Shown in pieces: positions 1-9,984 of a stretch of DNA of 64,000 nucleotides; within the stretch, counting starts at the first letter, position 1; each line of letters begins with the position of its first letter. The notes below the pieces were generated by a model, which searched no databases, was not told the DNA's origin, and saw nothing but the letters and a program-made list of their open reading frames with translations. This stretch comes from Branchipolynoe longqiensis (Eukaryota > Annelida > Polychaeta > Phyllodocida > Polynoidae): positions 9,012,086 to 9,076,085 of the forward strand of contig CM059198.1 in assembly GCA_030323885.1 (NCBI GenBank), read 5' to 3'. The translations under genes and the position numbers were made by a program.

Positions 1-16
1 AAGCCGGGCAGGACTC

Positions 17-280
17 ATGGTAGAGGACAGACTAAGAGCAGCAACTGGTCCTCCAGGTTGGGGGTTGGGCATGGGGCCAACGACCCCACCCCGGAAAAAG
101 AACAACGTTACAGAATCACGAACAAGAAACTCAAGGCCCAGGACCGGGAAAACTGGAGAGCCCTTGTTCGTGGCCTATGCCCAAATTTGGGCGGGAGGCG
201 ACACGTTCATCTACGACACGGCTGAGGAGGTGTTTGTGTGGATGGGCGCTGACGCCTCAACGGGCGAAGAAGAAACTTGA
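17..280 (+). CDS. possible gelsolin-like domain exon fragment
   Basis: An open frame that begins at the window edge and stops with TGA. Residues about 61-80 (nt 197-256) read GDTFIYDTAEEVFVWMGADA, which resembles the core of a gelsolin/villin repeat (D-x-F-h-h-D-T, then h-F-V-W-h-G, then A-S). In that family such repeats bind actin and calcium. The first 45 residues are basic, proline-rich and not domain-like, so the true exon may start near 150-190. No GT donor follows the match before the stop, so this could be an exon read into an intron, a terminal exon or a decayed copy. The left neighbour is outside the window. The match is one short motif recognised by eye and is weak evidence. Confidence 0.3.
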   Translation: MVEDRLRAATGPPGWGLGMGPTTPPRKKNNVTESRTRNSRPRTGKTGEPLFVAYAQIWAGGDTFIYDTAEEVFVWMGADASTGEEET

Positions 281-281
281 T

Positions 282-385
282 CCTACATATCAAACTTAGA
301 TACTGGTGCACTTATTCAGCATTTGTCGCTGCATAGAAAGGAATACTAAGTTAATTTAATATAACCTGCTACTGCTAAAGCACAC
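282..385 (-). mobile_element. M1 MITE fragment
   Basis: Matches the inner part of M1 in reverse orientation (ACTTAGATACTGGTGCACTT, then the CATAGAAAGGAATACTAAGT stretch). Both ends are missing. Confidence 0.7.
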
Positions 386-486
386 ATGGTACTTGGAACG
401 AGGACAAGGTTAATGAGGTCACGAGATTGACCTAATTGGTTAATGGTGTTTCAAAGTAGGTGGCCGTTAGCAATGTACCAGTTGGA

Positions 487-637
487 AACAATAGAAATTA
501 GAATCAAATGTAGGTAAGTGCAAAGACCCTATAATACTAAGACGGCTCACTCCCTATCGCCCTAGTATTATAGGGTCTTTGGTAAGTGTTTTGGTTTTGA
601 AAAAAAAAAAAGTTTCATCGGACTGTGCAACTTTAAC
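487..637 (+). mobile_element. M1 MITE 3' fragment with nested element
   Basis: Carries the right-hand end of M1 (GAATCAAATGTAGGTAAGTG, later TTTCATCGGACTGTGCAACT). It is split by the 61-bp element at 521-581. Confidence 0.75.
521..581. mobile_element. 61-bp minimal inverted-repeat element
   Basis: Starts CAAAGACCCTATAATACTA and ends with its exact reverse complement (19-bp inverted ends). It is flanked by a 7-bp direct duplication GTAAGTG at 514-520 and 582-588. The interrupted M1 reads cleanly if one copy of the duplication and the insert are removed. The same ends bound the 555-bp element at 53961-54515, so this is probably a deletion derivative. Confidence 0.85.
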
Positions 638-693
638 TGGCGGTGCATCTAGTCAAGATTGATATTAGCAGTAAGTGGGCACATATATATATA

Positions 694-1013
694 TATATTG
701 TTTCTTGTTTTACGTCCTAGCAACACCTAAGGTCATATGAGGAGAGGAATATGTATAGATAGATTTGTTTGTTGCTTTACGTCCTAGCAACATCTAAGTT
801 CATGGCGATTTTATAGTGCTGCCCCACTGGGAAATCAGGCCACTGGCACCATGACCCAATATCCCACTGAGTCACATTATCCTGACACTAGACGAGCTAA
901 CCAGTCCTTGCCCTATGCTAATAATGCCAAGCACCAGGCTAGGAAGGAACAAGTATCAATTTTTAAATCATTGGTTTGACTCGACCGGGAAGTGAACTCG
1001 CAAAGTCCTGCGC
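694..1013 (-). mobile_element. SINE-A copy, reverse
   Basis: The tail motif TTTTACGTCCTAGCAACA occurs twice (707-752 and 772-800), so the 3' end is duplicated or two truncated copies abut. The body motifs TAGTGCTGCCCCACTGGGA and GTCACATTATCCTGACAC follow, then the CATTGGTTTGACTCGACC region; the tRNA head is lost. Confidence 0.75.
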
Positions 1014-1069
1014 ATAAAAATGAACAGTTATATTTTTGGTTAATTTATCGGACCTTAATACGTGCCGAA

Positions 1070-1432
1070 ATGGTGGTTAGCCCTTCCAAACACCTTGGTC
1101 CACAAAAATTGGTAAAATTTTTTTTCCGGTTTCGCATATTAGCGTAATGATATCTACCCAACTTAATGTAGTTCAACTTTTCAAATATTAAGGCGAACGG
1201 TGTTTGACAAGGTAAAATACTCATTCACAGATAAAAGAAGCGAGTTCATTAGATTTTTAGATAGCAGTGTCAGTGTATTTCACTACTGAGCAATTTAGAC
1301 CATAGCCATAACTGTATTCATTGAAATACTTACTATAATTGTCAGATATATTACCGAAATAATCATATATGTGTGAATTGAAGATGGTGCTGCCACCTGG
1401 TGTCACAACGCAAAAGTTGCCAAATCATTAGT
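1070..1432 (+). repeat. dispersed repeat X, copy 1
   Basis: Aligns along about 360 bp with 2445-2806 in the same orientation, with many substitutions. Shared landmarks are GGTCCACAAAAATT, GGTGTTTGAC, TAACTGTATT and GGTGCTGCCACCT. Function unknown. Its right end carries a CTCF-like core on the minus strand at 1390-1404. Confidence 0.65.
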
Positions 1433-1465
1433 TGTGGTACAATGCGTGTAGACACGATTGACGTT

Positions 1466-2332
1466 AAAGGGGCTGTCACACCACGATGTATGGCGTTAGC
1501 GTATACCGACGTACGCGATTTTCGACCAACACGTCTGCATACGGCGTCATAGGTAATGTATACATTGGGCATACGTCAAGTACGCTCGGGATACGGCGTC
1601 ATAGGTCGACGTAGGTCGAGCCGCTAAAAAATTGTTGTGCATGTTCAAAATTGTCAATGTATGTCACCATCTGGCTCATATTTTCTCATACACTCGGCGT
1701 ATGTCCGACGTACGTCAGTGTACGTTATGCACACGTTAGGGATAGGTTGGAACATGTTAGCCGTACATTGAACTGGCACCCTCCGCGTATCCCTGGCGTA
1801 TATAACGGACTCACAACGTTCTGTAAAAGGCCTCTCACACTACAACGTATAGCCTTAGTGTATGCCAACGTATGTGATTTTCGACGAACACATCGGTGTC
1901 ATACGTTAGGCACGTTTGGGATACAGCATTATACGTCGTCTTATGTCGAGGCTCCGAAACAATTTTTGTGCATGTTCAACATTTTCAATGTGTGTCGATG
2001 TGTGGCTCATACGTTCCTCATATGCTTCGTGTATGTTGGCATACGTTAGGCATATGTCGGCGTATGTTACTCATACGCTGGAACTGTCACCTCCAACCGT
2101 CAAAATACGTCCCAATACGCTGAGTATACATCATCATATGCTTTGCATACGTCAATATACAGTAGGGATACGGTAGACATTTGCCAGCCATACGCTGCTC
2201 ATACACTTCATACGTTGCTGGGACACCCCACAGCACAAAAAGTTCACCGTATCCCGACCTATTTTGATTTTCCAATAATTTCGACATATTACGCACACGC
2301 GCCGCCATACGTCCTAGTGTGACAGGGCCTTT
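1466..2332. mobile_element. foldback element alpha (word CATACG/CGTATG), tandem form
   Basis: Left end AAAGGGGCTGTCACACCA and right end TAGTGTGACAGGGCCTTT are inverted repeats that continue inward (ATGTATGGCG against CGCCATACGT). A second left end, AAAAGGCCTCTCACACTA, begins at about 1826, and 1466-1825 and 1826-2200 are diverged parallel copies. The interior is dominated by CATACGT/ACGTATG words on both strands. ORFs here are by-products of these words and do not look coding. Confidence 0.75.
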
Positions 2333-2444
2333 ATAATGATAATGGGAAAACGAATGTTTGATCGGGAATTACTGGAGTAACTAACAAAGAAAAAAGTAAC
2401 ATTACCATTTTTATCTTTTATTTATTCATGCGACCTTGTGTGTT

Positions 2445-2806
2445 GAAAAGCTGGTTAACCCCTTCTCCACTGCGGTCCACAAAAATTATTATATATATTT
2501 CACCTCGGCCATTGGCCGTACATGACCCATTTACGCGGTTGGAAGTAGTTCTGTTATTCAAATGCCAAAGGTACTGGTGTTTGACGTAAGTAAATACTCC
2601 TTCATGTACAAATGAAAGGATGTAGTGAAATTGTTGCATAGCAGAGTCAGTATATTTAATTACTGAAAAACTTAGACAATGGCCACAACTGTATTAATTG
2701 AACTACTTAATATAATCATAAAATATCTTACTAAAGTAATCGTCGATGTGTAAATCAAATATGGTGCTGCCACCTAGTGTTACAGTGCAAACGTTGCCAA
2801 TAAGGT
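2445..2806 (+). repeat. dispersed repeat X, copy 2
   Basis: Partner of 1070-1432. It ends with GGTGCTGCCACCTAGTGTTA, which contains a CTCF-like core (minus strand, 2766-2780). Confidence 0.65.
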
Positions 2807-3245
2807 TTGTCGGCCGAGATAACGCTAGGTGGCGCGCGTGTACTACCAGTTCGTACTCTTTCCAAACGTGTACCTGACTACCTGACTATCTGACTGCTTT
2901 TTTGACTGACTGCTTTTTTGACTGACTGCTTGACTGCTTGACTGCTTGCCTGCCTGCCATCCAGCTTGCCTGCCTGCCTGCCTGTTTGCCTGCCTGCCTA
3001 TATACTATAATTGGCTGCCTGCATGCATACCTGTCTGTATGCCTGTATGACTATGTATGTATGACTGTATGTATGTATGTATGTATGTATGTATGTATGT
3101 ATGTATGTATGTATGTATGTATGTATGTATGTATGCTTGCCTGCCTGCCTGTATGTATTATACATGTATGCCCGCTTGCCTGTATGTCTGTCTGTTTATT
3201 TGCCTCCCTCTCTCAGTCTCACCCCTTTCATGTCTGTTTGTCTGT
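2807..3245 (+). repeat. tetranucleotide ladder (CTGA, TGCC, TGTA)
   Basis: Begins with CGAGATAACGCTAGGTGGCG, then runs through CTGACTGC, TGCCTGCC and a pure (TATG)n block at about 3054-3135, ending in CTGTCTG. The Cys/Met/Tyr-rich ORFs across it are microsatellite translations. The same header plus ladder recurs at 17050-17580. Confidence 0.9.
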
Positions 3246-3246
3246 G

Positions 3247-3498
3247 GGTTGGTTGTTTGAGTTTTACGTCCTCGCAACATCTAAGGTCAATCATTCGGGT
3301 AGGGTTTACCAACTTGTGACAGTGCACACTCCTGCCGACTTTATAGTGCAGCCCCACTGGGAGACTAGCTAGGTTGCCAGCACAATGACCTGATATGGCA
3401 CTCAACCACATTATCTTGACACTGAGCCAAACAATCCTTGCAGTATCCTAATAATGCCGAGCGCCTGGCTAGGAACAGACAAGTATCAAATTGTAATA
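3247..3498 (-). mobile_element. SINE-A copy, reverse, head missing
   Basis: Tail TTTTACGTCCTCGCAACATC, then body TAGTGCAGCCCCACTGGGAG and CTAATAATGCCGAGCGCCTG. It breaks off just after the CAAGTATCAAATT box, before the tRNA head. Confidence 0.8.
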
Positions 3499-3579
3499 TG
3501 TCTATTAATATGTACATGCATTTAGGCATCATTTGTGACCCAACAATTAAACACATTACGTCATTATTTGCTATTCCCT

Positions 3580-3790
3580 AGCAACAGACGGATGTACCAC
3601 TAGTGTAGTCTGCAATGACCTCTCAGTTTCAGGCAAGTAACCACATAGACAGGGAGGCATGGGTAGTGTGGTGACATCAGGGTGCCTCGGTAGTGTAATG
3701 GTTAGCACACTGGCCCGGAATGCAAAGAGATGTGTGTTCGAGTCCCGCTCTAGGCACAATATTTCCCATTTTCATCACTCCCCACTGTTA
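3580..3790 (+). mobile_element. SINE-C copy
   Basis: Leader TAGTCTGCAATGACCTCTCA, tRNA-like core with A-box-like TAGTGTAATGGTTAGCACAC and B-box-like GTTCGAGTCCCGC, ending TTTCCCATTTTCATCACTCC. It carries the internal pol III promoter layout expected of a tRNA-derived SINE. Confidence 0.8.
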
Positions 3791-3961
3791 TATATATAGA
3801 TTGTGGGAAAACCCCACCACGTGACGTGGGAAATCCTGGGGACGTCATCAAGAGCGAGGAAATAAACCAGTACTTAAGAAGCACTCACCGTATCCAGACG
3901 TTGGTCATTTCACAGTACACTACACCCACGACAATATAATTATCAATCAATCCTCAAGACA

Positions 3962-3985
3962 CCCCCCCCCCCCCCCCCCCCCCCC
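3962..3985 (+). repeat. poly-C run (24 C)
   Basis: Uninterrupted C homopolymer immediately 5' of a SINE head. Its length is liable to sequencing error. Confidence 0.95.
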
Positions 3986-4230
3986 AATGAACTGACGGGA
4001 TGGCCGAATGAGTTGAGCGTTCGCATCCCGTTTTAGTAGGTCATGAGATTCGAGCCCCCAAGTTCGATCCCTAGTCGAGTCAAACCAATGACTTAAAGAA
4101 TTGTACTTGTCGCCACATAGCCTGGAACTTGACATTACTATGATAAGGCAAGGAGCAGTGGACTGAGGAAGACCAATTGTTCATGATTGGACATCCGTCC
4201 GCTTAACCAATGTACCAAAAACAGACAAGA
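3986..4230 (+). mobile_element. SINE-A2 copy (A head, B tail)
   Basis: tRNA-like head GACGGGATGGCCGAATGAGT with B-box-like GTTCGATCCC, then CTTGTCGCCACATAGCCTGG. Instead of the long SINE-A body it switches after GGCAAGGAGCAGTGGA to the GAGGAAGACCAATTGT tail shared with SINE-B. Confidence 0.8.
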
Positions 4231-4369
4231 TAACAATTGTGTGCGACCGCCCGACAAGGAATGATGGTGAAATAGTTCAAAATAATACAACAGGTGGCGC
4301 CAGCGGTTCCACAGGATGTGGTTTATAAATCAATTGAACAACTGTTACTTGTATCCACATAACAATCTA

Positions 4370-4460
4370 CCTGGGCAGGACGGATGGACCAGTGGGTACA
4401 ACGTCCACCTCTTGTACGCGAGGTCGTGGGATTAATTCCCGTTTGAATAAAAACAAACAT
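4370..4460 (+). repeat. tRNA-like segment, Thr-like
   Basis: GGACCAGTGGGTACAACGTCC can form a D arm, ACCTC/GAGGT pairs around TTGTACGC (UGU possible anticodon), and GGTCGTGGGATTAATTCCCG resembles a T arm. No 7-bp acceptor stem closes. It is probably a single SINE head of another family or a tRNA relic. Confidence 0.35.
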
Positions 4461-4917
4461 TTGGATTGAGTCAGTACCCCTCCTGATAACAACGTATAAA
4501 AGGTGGGCTACGCCCTCGTAAGGAACAACAGAAACGAGGAGTAGCGTTATTTGGCCGAGCAATAGATAGCCTTACCTATTAACAGTTTTGAAATTGAGCT
4601 CATGTGATGCCCATGCTGACCGACTGGCATATGACCAGGCGTAGGTGGCGCCAAACTATCCTGGACCCGATCAGGCCCGCAGTAAATGGCAGATCGATCC
4701 ACAATTGCACAAATAAATAGCATTGTGAATAAATAATATAATAATAGCAGAAGCCTACTCTGCCAATTTTATACTCATATAATTAATCATATATCACATA
4801 TATTTCTAGGAAGTAAAACCCCAATTAATTACCAACTACTACTAGTTAGTCAGCTAACTAGGTGGGATGCCAATGGGGGGCGTTGCCAGTACATGATATA
4901 CAGGGTAGGAAAAAAAG

Positions 4918-5251
4918 CTTATTTTATTTAACGACACCTTTAGAGCACATTGATTTTCATATCATCAGCTATTGGACGTCAAACATATAGTCATTCTGAC
5001 ATATTTCTTTTGAAGAAACCCACTTCCGCCACAAAGCCTACTCTTTCCAATAAGCAACAATGGGTCTTTTATATGCACTTTCCCACAGACAGGCAGCACA
5101 TACCACATCCTTTGATGAACCAGTTGAGGACCACTGGTTTGAACGGAAAATAGCTCAAACTGCAAATGGGTCCACTGAGAAGGATTGATCGGATGACCGA
5201 CAGCTTCACAGATGGACATATTACCACCTGAGCGACGTCCCACTCCGCTGA
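4918..5251 (-). mobile_element. SINE-D copy, reverse
   Basis: Begins at the tail (AGCTTATTTTATTTAACGAC), passes AGAGCACATTGATTTTCATA and TATGCACTTTCCCACAGACA, and ends with the reversed head (TTCACAGATGGACATATTAC, GAGCGACGTCCC). Nearly full length. Confidence 0.85.
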
Positions 5252-5878
5252 TATACAGTTAGTATTCAATATCGGTTGGACACCTTGTAACGATGGATAT
5301 AATTCTTTTTTTTTTTTTTTAATATCAAGTCAAATGATTGTTGTAGCCTCTGTGTGTTAAGTAATGTATTTAATATATCCCACAAAATGCTTCAAAGGTA
5401 TGTTTATGTCATTTCGTGCTAAAGTGAAAATTTACGCATGTTAAATTATATCAAAATTGACACAAGCTATTCTTTTTCAAAATTTGTTTAAACTAACTAC
5501 CTTCTTGTAAGGCATAATTTTCTTTGCCTAACTGTAATAAATAAAATCTTGTTTGAATGTGTTTTGTATGTTAAAATGATGTTCTGGATGTGCTTAATTT
5601 CCATGTTACACAGGATATTTTAATGATGTCCTTCATTTGCATAAGATCAACATCAAAAAGTAAAATAGCTTCTTTTTTGTTTTGTTTCAAATTTGACATA
5701 TCCACAACATATAAACCTCCATATGAATATGGTTTCTGCTATTATTTGGAATGTTTTCACTTTTGGTTTCCATGTCACAAAAGTGGTACCCAGTTTGAGA
5801 AAACGACCCACTCACTCTCCCATTCCCATTGTATGGCACCTGCTGGTTCCAGCAAGAGTCACTAACATGTATCCTAAA
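5252..5878. other. unassigned AT-rich stretch
   Basis: No repeat partner elsewhere in the window and no convincing ORF. A T14 run occurs at about 5307. Possible unique host intronic or intergenic DNA. Confidence 0.5.
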
Positions 5879-6050
5879 GCTTCAGTCACACTAGGGCTTG
5901 CGACCACTTTGCGACCAGTTTGGACCAAAGAACTCACCTCATTGCGACCTCCCTCAGATCAAAGCTACGGTCGCCCACCTCCTTGCGACCACTGAGGACC
6001 ACTTTGCAACCTCTCCTTTTTTTGTGGTCACAAGCCTAGTGTGACTGAGG
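5879..6050. mobile_element. foldback element beta, short copy (word GCGACC/GGTCGC)
   Basis: Ends CAGTCACACTAGGGCTTGCG and CAAGCCTAGTGTGACTG are inverted repeats. The interior reiterates TTGCGACC and CCTTGCGACC. Confidence 0.8.
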
Positions 6051-6056
6051 TATTTA

Positions 6057-6610
6057 CCCCAGTCACACTAGGCTAGCGACTACATTGCGACCAGTTGCGA
6101 CAAAAAAAACACCCAAACGGGTGGTCACAAGCATCTGTTTCTAGTTAGTCTTTACTGGATGTCGACCTCCGTGCGACATCCAGGAGGTTGCAGGTGTTGC
6201 ACCAAAAACTTCCTTGCGACCAAAATGGTTGCCAGGAGGTTAGCAGTAATTTTTCATAGGTTGGCAATCAGTCGTTGACCATCATTGACTGACTGTCGAT
6301 TGAGCAATGAACCACTGTCAAGCACCTGCAACCACTTGGTGATCAAATGGCAAGAAGTCGGCGAGACGTCAGGGATTGGTCAAGGACTGATTTGCGACTG
6401 ATCTACAATCAAACGCCAATCAGTCACAAACCAGTCACCAACCAGTCACCAACCAATCGCCAACCAAGCTTCCCTGGTCTTTACCAGTAGTCGACCCCCC
6501 CCCCCCCCGTTTTTCTTTTCTTCTTCTACAGTCGCAAGCTGGATGCCAGCTAATGTTGTTTATTTTGGTCCGTGTCGCAAAATGGTCGCAAGCCTAGGGT
6601 GACTAGAGTC
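6057..6610. mobile_element. foldback element beta, long copy
   Basis: Starts CCCCAGTCACACTAGGCTAG and ends GGTCGCAAGCCTAGGGTGAC. The interior is rich in GCGACC, GGTCGC, CAGTCACCAACC and similar words. It lies about 6 bp from the short copy, so the two insertions abut. Confidence 0.8.
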
Positions 6611-6779
6611 TTATGTCATATATGGAGTTTTGCTAGTGCTTTTATCGATGTCATATACATAAAAGCGGTGTTTGCTGATTGTCGTGCGTGATTTGTTTGT
6701 GTCGTAAAGTCTAGCTAAAAGGCTGCAGACAATACACAGAGCTCAGATATATATATATATATACATACACATACATATA

Positions 6780-6907
6780 TAGTAAAACCTCTCTAAATCG
6801 ACGGACCTCAGGACTGACTATAAGTGGTCCATTTAGGGACCAAAATAAAGCGATCGATATAGGGGAGTGGTCAATCTGTGGAGGAAGTCGGTTAGAGGTT
6901 TTATTGT
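6780..6907 (+). mobile_element. M2 pogo-like MITE, internally deleted
   Basis: AGTAAAACCTCTCTAAATCG at the left and GGTTAGAGGTTTTATTGTA at the right; the middle block GGAGGTGGTCGGTTTAGGGA is missing. Flanked by TATA-rich DNA, consistent with TA target sites. Confidence 0.85.
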
Positions 6908-6938
6908 ATATATATAAATATATATATATACACACACA

Positions 6939-7131
6939 GTAAAAGCTCTCTAAATCGACCGACCATGGGACAGACTTTAAATGGTCCATTTAGGGAGGTA
7001 GTCAGTTTAGGGAGTTTTTTTAATCGGTACAATAGGTATTGTATGGGCAATCGTTTGGGACCCAAATAAAGCGATCAATATAGGGGAGCGATCAATATGT
7101 GCAGGTGGCTGGTTAGAGAGGTTTTACTGTA
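6939..7131 (+). mobile_element. M2 pogo-like MITE, full length
   Basis: CAGTAAAAGCTCTCTAAATC to GGTTAGAGAGGTTTTACTGT. TA is present outside each end. Confidence 0.9.
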
Positions 7132-7404
7132 CATATATACATACAAGCAGGACACTGATGCCCCTCTGGTCTAAGCACATGACCATAGGCCTGTCGGCTT
7201 TATATAATGAATGCGCATTAGTTTTCAGCGGTGACTGACACGACTCGCAGTAGGCATTAATACTTTAGTGATTGGCCATCCATACAACAAGTAGTGGAAC
7301 CTTCCATCATTTATACCCCCATACTTGATATTTATATTTATACGCACGTATATATATATATATAGATATATATATAGATATATATATATTTCTTTAATGC
7401 TCCG

Positions 7405-7500
7405 TGCCACTGACGCTTGTTGACACCGGTTAGAGGAGACTTGGGCCTCAGGTGGCGCCACCTGTCAAGTGCGGAGTCTTACGGAGTATAACAATGGTAA
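7405..7500 (+). repeat. dispersed repeat P, copy 1 with GGTGGCGCCACC palindrome
   Basis: Homologous to the reverse complement of 57235-57345. Shared words are TTGTTGACACCGG-like, GTGGCGCCACC and CTTACGGAGTATAACAAT. Confidence 0.6.
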
Positions 7501-7610
7501 TAATGTTAATATACAATACAATTAATATATAATGGAAACAATTCCCTTTGTATTTTTATACTCACATAATGCGTTATAAATCAGATATATATATATATAT
7601 ATATTTCTTC

Positions 7611-7790
7611 TTTGTGTGATGAATTTATTTTCTCCGCTCATAACGGATAACTGTGTTAACACTTGTTTTCACCGCTGGGCAGCACTAGTCCAATTTGATT
7701 CAAATCTTTGGAATTTAGTTTTAGTAATAATTTTGGTTTTCTTGCTTCTTGTTTAGGTTTTGTAACTGTTTGTAGATTGCAAACAGTTAA
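7611..7790 (+). repeat. dispersed repeat Y, copy 1
   Basis: Reverse-complement partner of 56398-56572. Shared landmarks are TGTGATGAATTTATT, GTGTTAACACTTGTTTTCAC, GGGCAGCACTA and CTGTTTGTAGATTGCAAACAG-like ends. Confidence 0.75.
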
Positions 7791-7838
7791 AAATATACAG
7801 GGTAAGTAATACCAGATTTACCCGGTATAGTAGAAATA

Positions 7839-8075
7839 TAACTTCTGCTCTATCGAGGGCTTAGCCCCATCGCTCGTCGCAGTACAGGGAGAGGAAGCAT
7901 TTACGGTATATTTGTGACCTATTTCCATTGAGGGTAATAACGGAAGCTAATTGTCTTATAATCTAACTTCTTATATATAATTATTTGTAACTTCTGTGTC
8001 ACATGGTGAGGATGAGTGTGTGGGCGCTGTACTGTGACTAACCAGGGGCTAAGGCCCTCGGTCAAACAGAAGTTA
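7839..8075. mobile_element. short inverted-repeat element (CGAGGGC.TTAGCCCC ends)
   Basis: TAACTTCTGCTCTATCGAGG plus GCTTAGCCCC at the left pairs imperfectly with GGGGCTAAGGCCCTCGGTCA plus AACAGAAGTTA at the right (about 30 bp). It also holds AGGGAGAGGAAGCA, seen again near 58891. Confidence 0.6.
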
Positions 8076-8112
8076 CCAACACACTACCAGTTTACGTGTA
8101 CATCACATATAA

Positions 8113-8306
8113 AGTAAAACCTCTCTAACTGACCCCCTCCACAGATCGACCACTCCCATATATCGATCGCTTTATTTGGGTCCCAAACGATCGCCCATAC
8201 AATACCATTTTAACGATTAAAAAAACTCCCTAAACCGACCACCTCCCTAAATGGACCATTTAAAGTCGGTCCCATGGTCGGTCGATTTAGAGAGGTTTCA
8301 CTGTAT
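8113..8306 (-). mobile_element. M2 pogo-like MITE, reverse, full length
   Basis: Starts AGTAAAACCTCTCTAACTGA and ends TTTAGAGAGGTTTCACTGTA. Nearly colinear with 6939-7131 when reversed. Confidence 0.9.
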
Positions 8307-8426
8307 AGGGTACTATACTATGGGGAGGTGGGGAAGACAAAATGGTCACTGTCATTCACATGTTAATTCAGTGCCATAATATATTCACCTAGTGAATTAT
8401 ACGATAAATAAATATTTACTGATAAT

Positions 8427-8866
8427 CCTATAGAGGGGTTGCAATAGTGTCACGAGACAACTTCCGGTGGCCATATTGGATTACATATGAAAGGCTTGGA
8501 AGGTCTTACATTGTGTTTATTTACCGATTTGTTGGTTTATTTGTCACTGCTTTGAGCAGTTTGGCCTCAAAAGTTGGTGGAAAAGGGTTTTTTGATGGAG
8601 GGGAAGTATTTTTTTAATCACGTAGCATCAGATTGTTGCTAAAGCGCAGTATGTTGACATTTTAGATGCTCTGGCAAAGGATTAGAAAGGTTCGGGCAGT
8701 ACCCACTAGGTGGTGCCACATACTTCGGCGGCCATGACTATAGGTAGAGCCAATGGTGGAGGTAGTGTTCTTGCTATAAGAGAGGGGGCACCATAGGTGG
8801 TATTAAGTGTAATCCAAGATGGCTAACCGCTGAGTGATGACGTCACGTGCACTCCCTCTATAAGGG
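8427..8866. mobile_element. inverted-repeat element with CCATNTTGGATTACA arms
   Basis: Left CCTATAGAGGGG...GGCCATATTGGATTACA and right TGTAATCCAAGATGGC...CCCTCTATAAGG are imperfect inverted repeats of about 58 bp. No coding interior. A CTCF-like core lies at 8702-8716. Confidence 0.6.
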
Positions 8867-8955
8867 GGTGTTAATTAGGGCACACTTCTACATTTATTCT
8901 AATCCAATCATATTGTCAGGATGTGAAGGGTGGGGGAAGGTCAGGGTTAGGTGAG

Positions 8956-9243
8956 ATTGATTGATTGATTGGTGGTTTCTTTGCGACGTGTCGGCAGCAT
9001 TCACGGCGAGAATTGGTTAAAAAAAAAATTATTCAACCACAACCTTTACATATAATGTGACCCATACAATCAATTATGTGTCCACAGACACTCATGAATT
9101 AAAAAAAAAAATCACAATCATATAATTTGTGGTCACGGTAAATTAAATTCTAAATGAAAGTATTATTAATTGATCAAATTGTTTTAATAAACTATATGAG
9201 GTGGTGCACACCCAGTGTCCTCAAAAGGGCAAAATATCTGTGG
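8956..9243 (-). mobile_element. AATC-tailed LINE, 5'-truncated copy
   Basis: Read on the minus strand it ends ACCACCAATCAATCAATC preceded by TTCTCGCCGTGAAT. Its left part encodes RYFALLRTLGVHHLI then stop, matching the ORF C-terminus of the copies at 39975 and 50872. Confidence 0.8.
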
Positions 9244-9424
9244 TTAGGTGAGAGGGGCTTACGGCTTCCGGATGTAAATTTTCCCCACTCGACCTCGACC
9301 TTGACCCCCCCCCCCCCCAACTATGGAGAGGATGTACAGGTGACTCACTTGGGTAGTGGCCAGAATCTGAAGTCCTGAGGCGGGGGGGGGGGGCGGATCC
9401 ACCTGCTGACATCATGGCGCGACC

Positions 9425-9749
9425 AGGTGGGGTGGCCGAATCGGGAGAGTGCGAACCTCGCGTGCGGGAGATTGGGAGTTCGGTTCCCAGTCGAGTCAAA
9501 CCAATGACTTATAAAATTGATACTTGTCACTTCCTAGCATGGCACTTGGCATTGATAGAATAGGGCAAGGACTGGTTAGCTCAGTGTCAGGATAATGTGA
9601 CTGAGTGGGATATCGGATCATGGTGTCAGTGGCCTGATTTCCCAGTGGGGCAGCACTATAAAGTTGTCATGAGTGCGCGCTGTCACAAGTCGGTACCTAT
9701 CCTGATATGACCTTAGATTTTGCCAGGACGTAAAACTCCCAACCAACTA
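9425..9749 (+). mobile_element. SINE-A copy, full length
   Basis: Head GGGGTGGCCGAATCGGGAGA, B-box-like GTTCGGTTCCCAG, body GGATAATGTGACTGAGTGGG, tail GACCTTAGATTTTGCCAGGA then CGTAAAACTCC. C and G runs (9304-9319, 9383-9394) sit just upstream. Confidence 0.85.
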
Positions 9750-9984
9750 ACCCATTGAAACCACTGTTAGAGAGTGCGCTGACTAAGTATCTGAAGTAAC
9801 AGTGGTTGGAATAGATAATTAATAGCTGCCTAAAGTTATGAGTCACGACAATGGTACAGGTTCCACACTGAAGATGGACAATCCCTTGTCTGTGTGTGTG
9901 TGCGTGGTGGTGGTGGATGGATGGTGGGTGGGTGGAGAGGTGGTGAGTGGGACGATTTACATGTTAAGTATTGTTGGGAATATA

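Noticed and set aside
2938..3372. 144-aa Cys/Leu/Met-rich ORF
   Set aside because: Translation of TGCC and TATG microsatellite.
3670..3760. Functional tRNA gene (also the heads at 20703, 21709, 53383)
   Set aside because: A and B boxes are present but acceptor stems do not close properly, and each sits in a repeated unit; these are SINE heads.
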